In this document: positions 8,097 through 8,740 of the stretch, in pieces
Layout: each line of letters opens with the position of its first letter
How positions within the stretch are numbered: the first letter of the stretch is position 1
Notes under the pieces: generated by a model
Databases searched by the model: none
Seen by the model: the letters and a program-made list of their open reading frames with translations, nothing else
What the model was told of the DNA's origin: nothing
Program-made: the position numbers and the translations under genes
Source of the DNA: Betaproteobacteria bacterium
GTDB lineage: Bacteria; Pseudomonadota; Gammaproteobacteria; Burkholderiales; Usitatibacteraceae
Assembly (NCBI GenBank): GCA_025362705.1
Contig: JANYFH010000269.1
Location: 1 to 8,740 of the forward strand
DNA length: 8,740 bases
Direction of reading: 5' to 3'

Positions 8097-8098
8097 GG
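8095..8098 (+). promoter_or_regulatory. Possible ribosome binding site overlapping the RHS stop codon
   Basis: GAGG lies within TGAGG, overlapping the RHS stop (8094-8096), and is 6 bases before the ATG at 8105. That geometry fits translational coupling of the next reading frame to the RHS gene. It is short enough to be coincidence. Confidence 0.4.
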
Positions 8099-8104
8099 CC
8101 CGCG

Positions 8105-8740
8105 ATGAAAGACATCGGCCGCGCTCACCACAACCCGTCGAACGCCCGCGTCATGACCGCAGATTCCCGGACACTTGCCAACCACCCCCCTCTCCCTCAG
8201 TCCCTCCCCCGCGAGGGGGGAGGGAAGTTTTTAAGCCTCTCTCCCTCGACGGGAGAGAGGTGGGAGAGAGGGTGGTGCCAACACCCGCGATCCGTCGCCA
8301 TCAGCGCAACACCGCCAAACTCCAGCGCCAGCGTGCCTCTCCGGCCACTATCGCCACAAGCGCCGCACCAGTCAACGAGTTTCGCTGCATGGCTTGGCGC
8401 GTCACGACGCGCCACCCGTGCTACCGTCTTCGCCCTGTTTGGCGTGCTCGTCGTCCCGGTCGTCCACGCCGCCCCCACCGTGAGCCTCACTGCCCCGGCC
8501 AACAACAGTAAATACGCGCCACCCGCCAGCGTCACCCTGACGGCCACCGCCACCGACAACGCCTCCACCATCGCCAAGGTCGAGTTCTTCCACGGCGGCA
8601 GCAACCTGATCAGCACCGTCACCACAGCACCGTACACGTTCAACTGGACCAATGTCGCCACCGGTGCCTACGCCATCACCGCCAAGGCTACCAGCGCAAG
8701 CGGCGCGACCAAGGTCTCTGCCGCACGCAACATCGTGGTC
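8105..8740 (+). CDS. Exported protein with bacterial Ig-like domain, 3' end outside the window
   Basis: A reading frame without stops runs from the ATG at 8105 to the window edge (212 codons, incomplete). Residues about 26-57 are low-complexity peptide read through a palindromic DNA repeat. A signal-peptide-like segment follows: R-R-A-T-R at 101-105, a hydrophobic run at about 107-120 and V-H-A before likely cleavage at 122/123. From A-P-T-V-S-L-T-A-P-A-N-N at 123-134, the sequence matches bacterial Ig-like (Big_7 type) domains, including I-A-K-V-E-F-F-H-G-G, A-P-Y-T-F-N-W-T-N-V and G-A-Y-A-I-T-A-K-A. In Burkholderiales such domains often occur in tandem in large cell-surface proteins, sometimes with RHS modules, so a long surface protein is inferred. 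The start is uncertain: ATG 8105 has a GAGG 6 bases upstream, ATG 8153 is possible, and GTG 8333 gives a shorter N-terminus but has no ribosome binding site. Confidence 0.72.
   Translation, partial: MKDIGRAHHNPSNARVMTADSRTLANHPPLPQSLPREGGGKFLSLSPSTGERWERGWCQHPRSVAISATPPNSSASVPLRPLSPQAPHQSTSFAAWLGASRRATRATVFALFGVLVVPVVHAAPTVSLTAPANNSKYAPPASVTLTATATDNASTIAKVEFFHGGSNLISTVTTAPYTFNWTNVATGAYAITAKATSASGATKVSAARNIVV
8182..8277. repeat. C/G-rich palindromic repeat element with two hairpins in an outer inverted repeat
   Basis: The left arm CCACCC...CTCTCCCTCA (8182-8199) pairs imperfectly with the right arm TGGGAGAGAGGGTGG (8261-8275). Inside are two perfect 10-bp hairpins, each with a 5-base loop: 8201-8210 with 8216-8225, and 8236-8245 with 8251-8260. 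The whole could fold as a cloverleaf-like RNA or a cruciform. Sequences of this type, rich in CTCTCCC and GGGAGAG, are dispersed intergenic repeats in many proteobacteria and are often mistranslated into proline- and glycine-rich N-termini. That recognition is from memory; other copies are not visible in this window. Confidence 0.8.
8201..8232 (+). terminator. Possible intrinsic terminator inside the palindromic element
   Basis: The hairpin 8201-8225 (10-bp stem, nearly all G-C) is followed by AG and five T residues (8228-8232). This could end the RHS transcript about 110 bases past its stop. If it works, it would also cut across the Ig-like reading frame opened at 8105 and favour a later start such as 8333. 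The T-run is short, so function is uncertain. Confidence 0.4.

Noticed and set aside
8182..8277. CRISPR array or tandem repeat
   Set aside because: The repeated strings are arms of nested inverted repeats, with no regular direct repeat and no spacers.
8197..8661. Minus-strand open frame (154 codons) across the palindromic element and Ig-like region
   Set aside because: The + strand frame here encodes a signal peptide and a clear Ig-like domain. The minus frame yields no family resemblance and runs through the repeat element.

Overview
The window looks like a piece of a betaproteobacterial chromosome, most likely from the order Burkholderiales. I infer this from moderately GC-rich coding DNA, a Cca of the E. 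coli size and domain type (nucleotidyltransferase plus HD domain), and a Bug-family (TctC-like) solute-binding protein, a family greatly expanded in that group. No rRNA, tRNA or taxonomic marker confirms it. Every gene I can support is on the + strand.

Region 1 (1-2915) is a tight, housekeeping-like cluster. A glutathione S-transferase family gene is followed after 9 bases by cca (CCA-adding tRNA nucleotidyltransferase). The cca stop overlaps the start of a zinc-free quinone oxidoreductase in an ATGA overlap. The spacing suggests one transcript.

Region 2 (2916-4010) holds one gene for a Sec-exported Bug-family substrate-binding protein. It has its own strong ribosome binding site and ends at a textbook hairpin terminator with a perfect 17-bp stem. 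No membrane subunits of a tripartite tricarboxylate transporter are visible, so it is an orphan receptor here.

Region 3 (4011-4370) is AT-richer and has no recognisable gene. It contains the terminator-proximal spacer and the 5' leader of the large gene that follows.

Region 4 (4371-8096) is a large RHS/YD-repeat protein with a Sec signal peptide, a six-cysteine N-terminal domain, an RHS N-terminal (DUF6531-like) motif and a long YD-repeat body. It stops just before the conserved RHS-associated core (DHLGTPR-type), so it has no core, no DPxG-type cleavage site and no toxin tip.

Region 5 (8097-8740) begins a second exported protein in another frame and runs off the window edge. It has a signal-peptide-like segment and a bacterial Ig-like domain. 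Its 5' part is interrupted by, or built from, a C/G-rich palindromic repeat element (about 8182-8277) made of two perfect 10-bp hairpins inside an imperfect outer inverted repeat.

The first 4 kb appears to be ordinary metabolism. The part most worth attention is the RHS / palindromic element / Ig-like region from 4371 to the right edge, which looks like part of a secreted RHS locus that has been truncated or rearranged.
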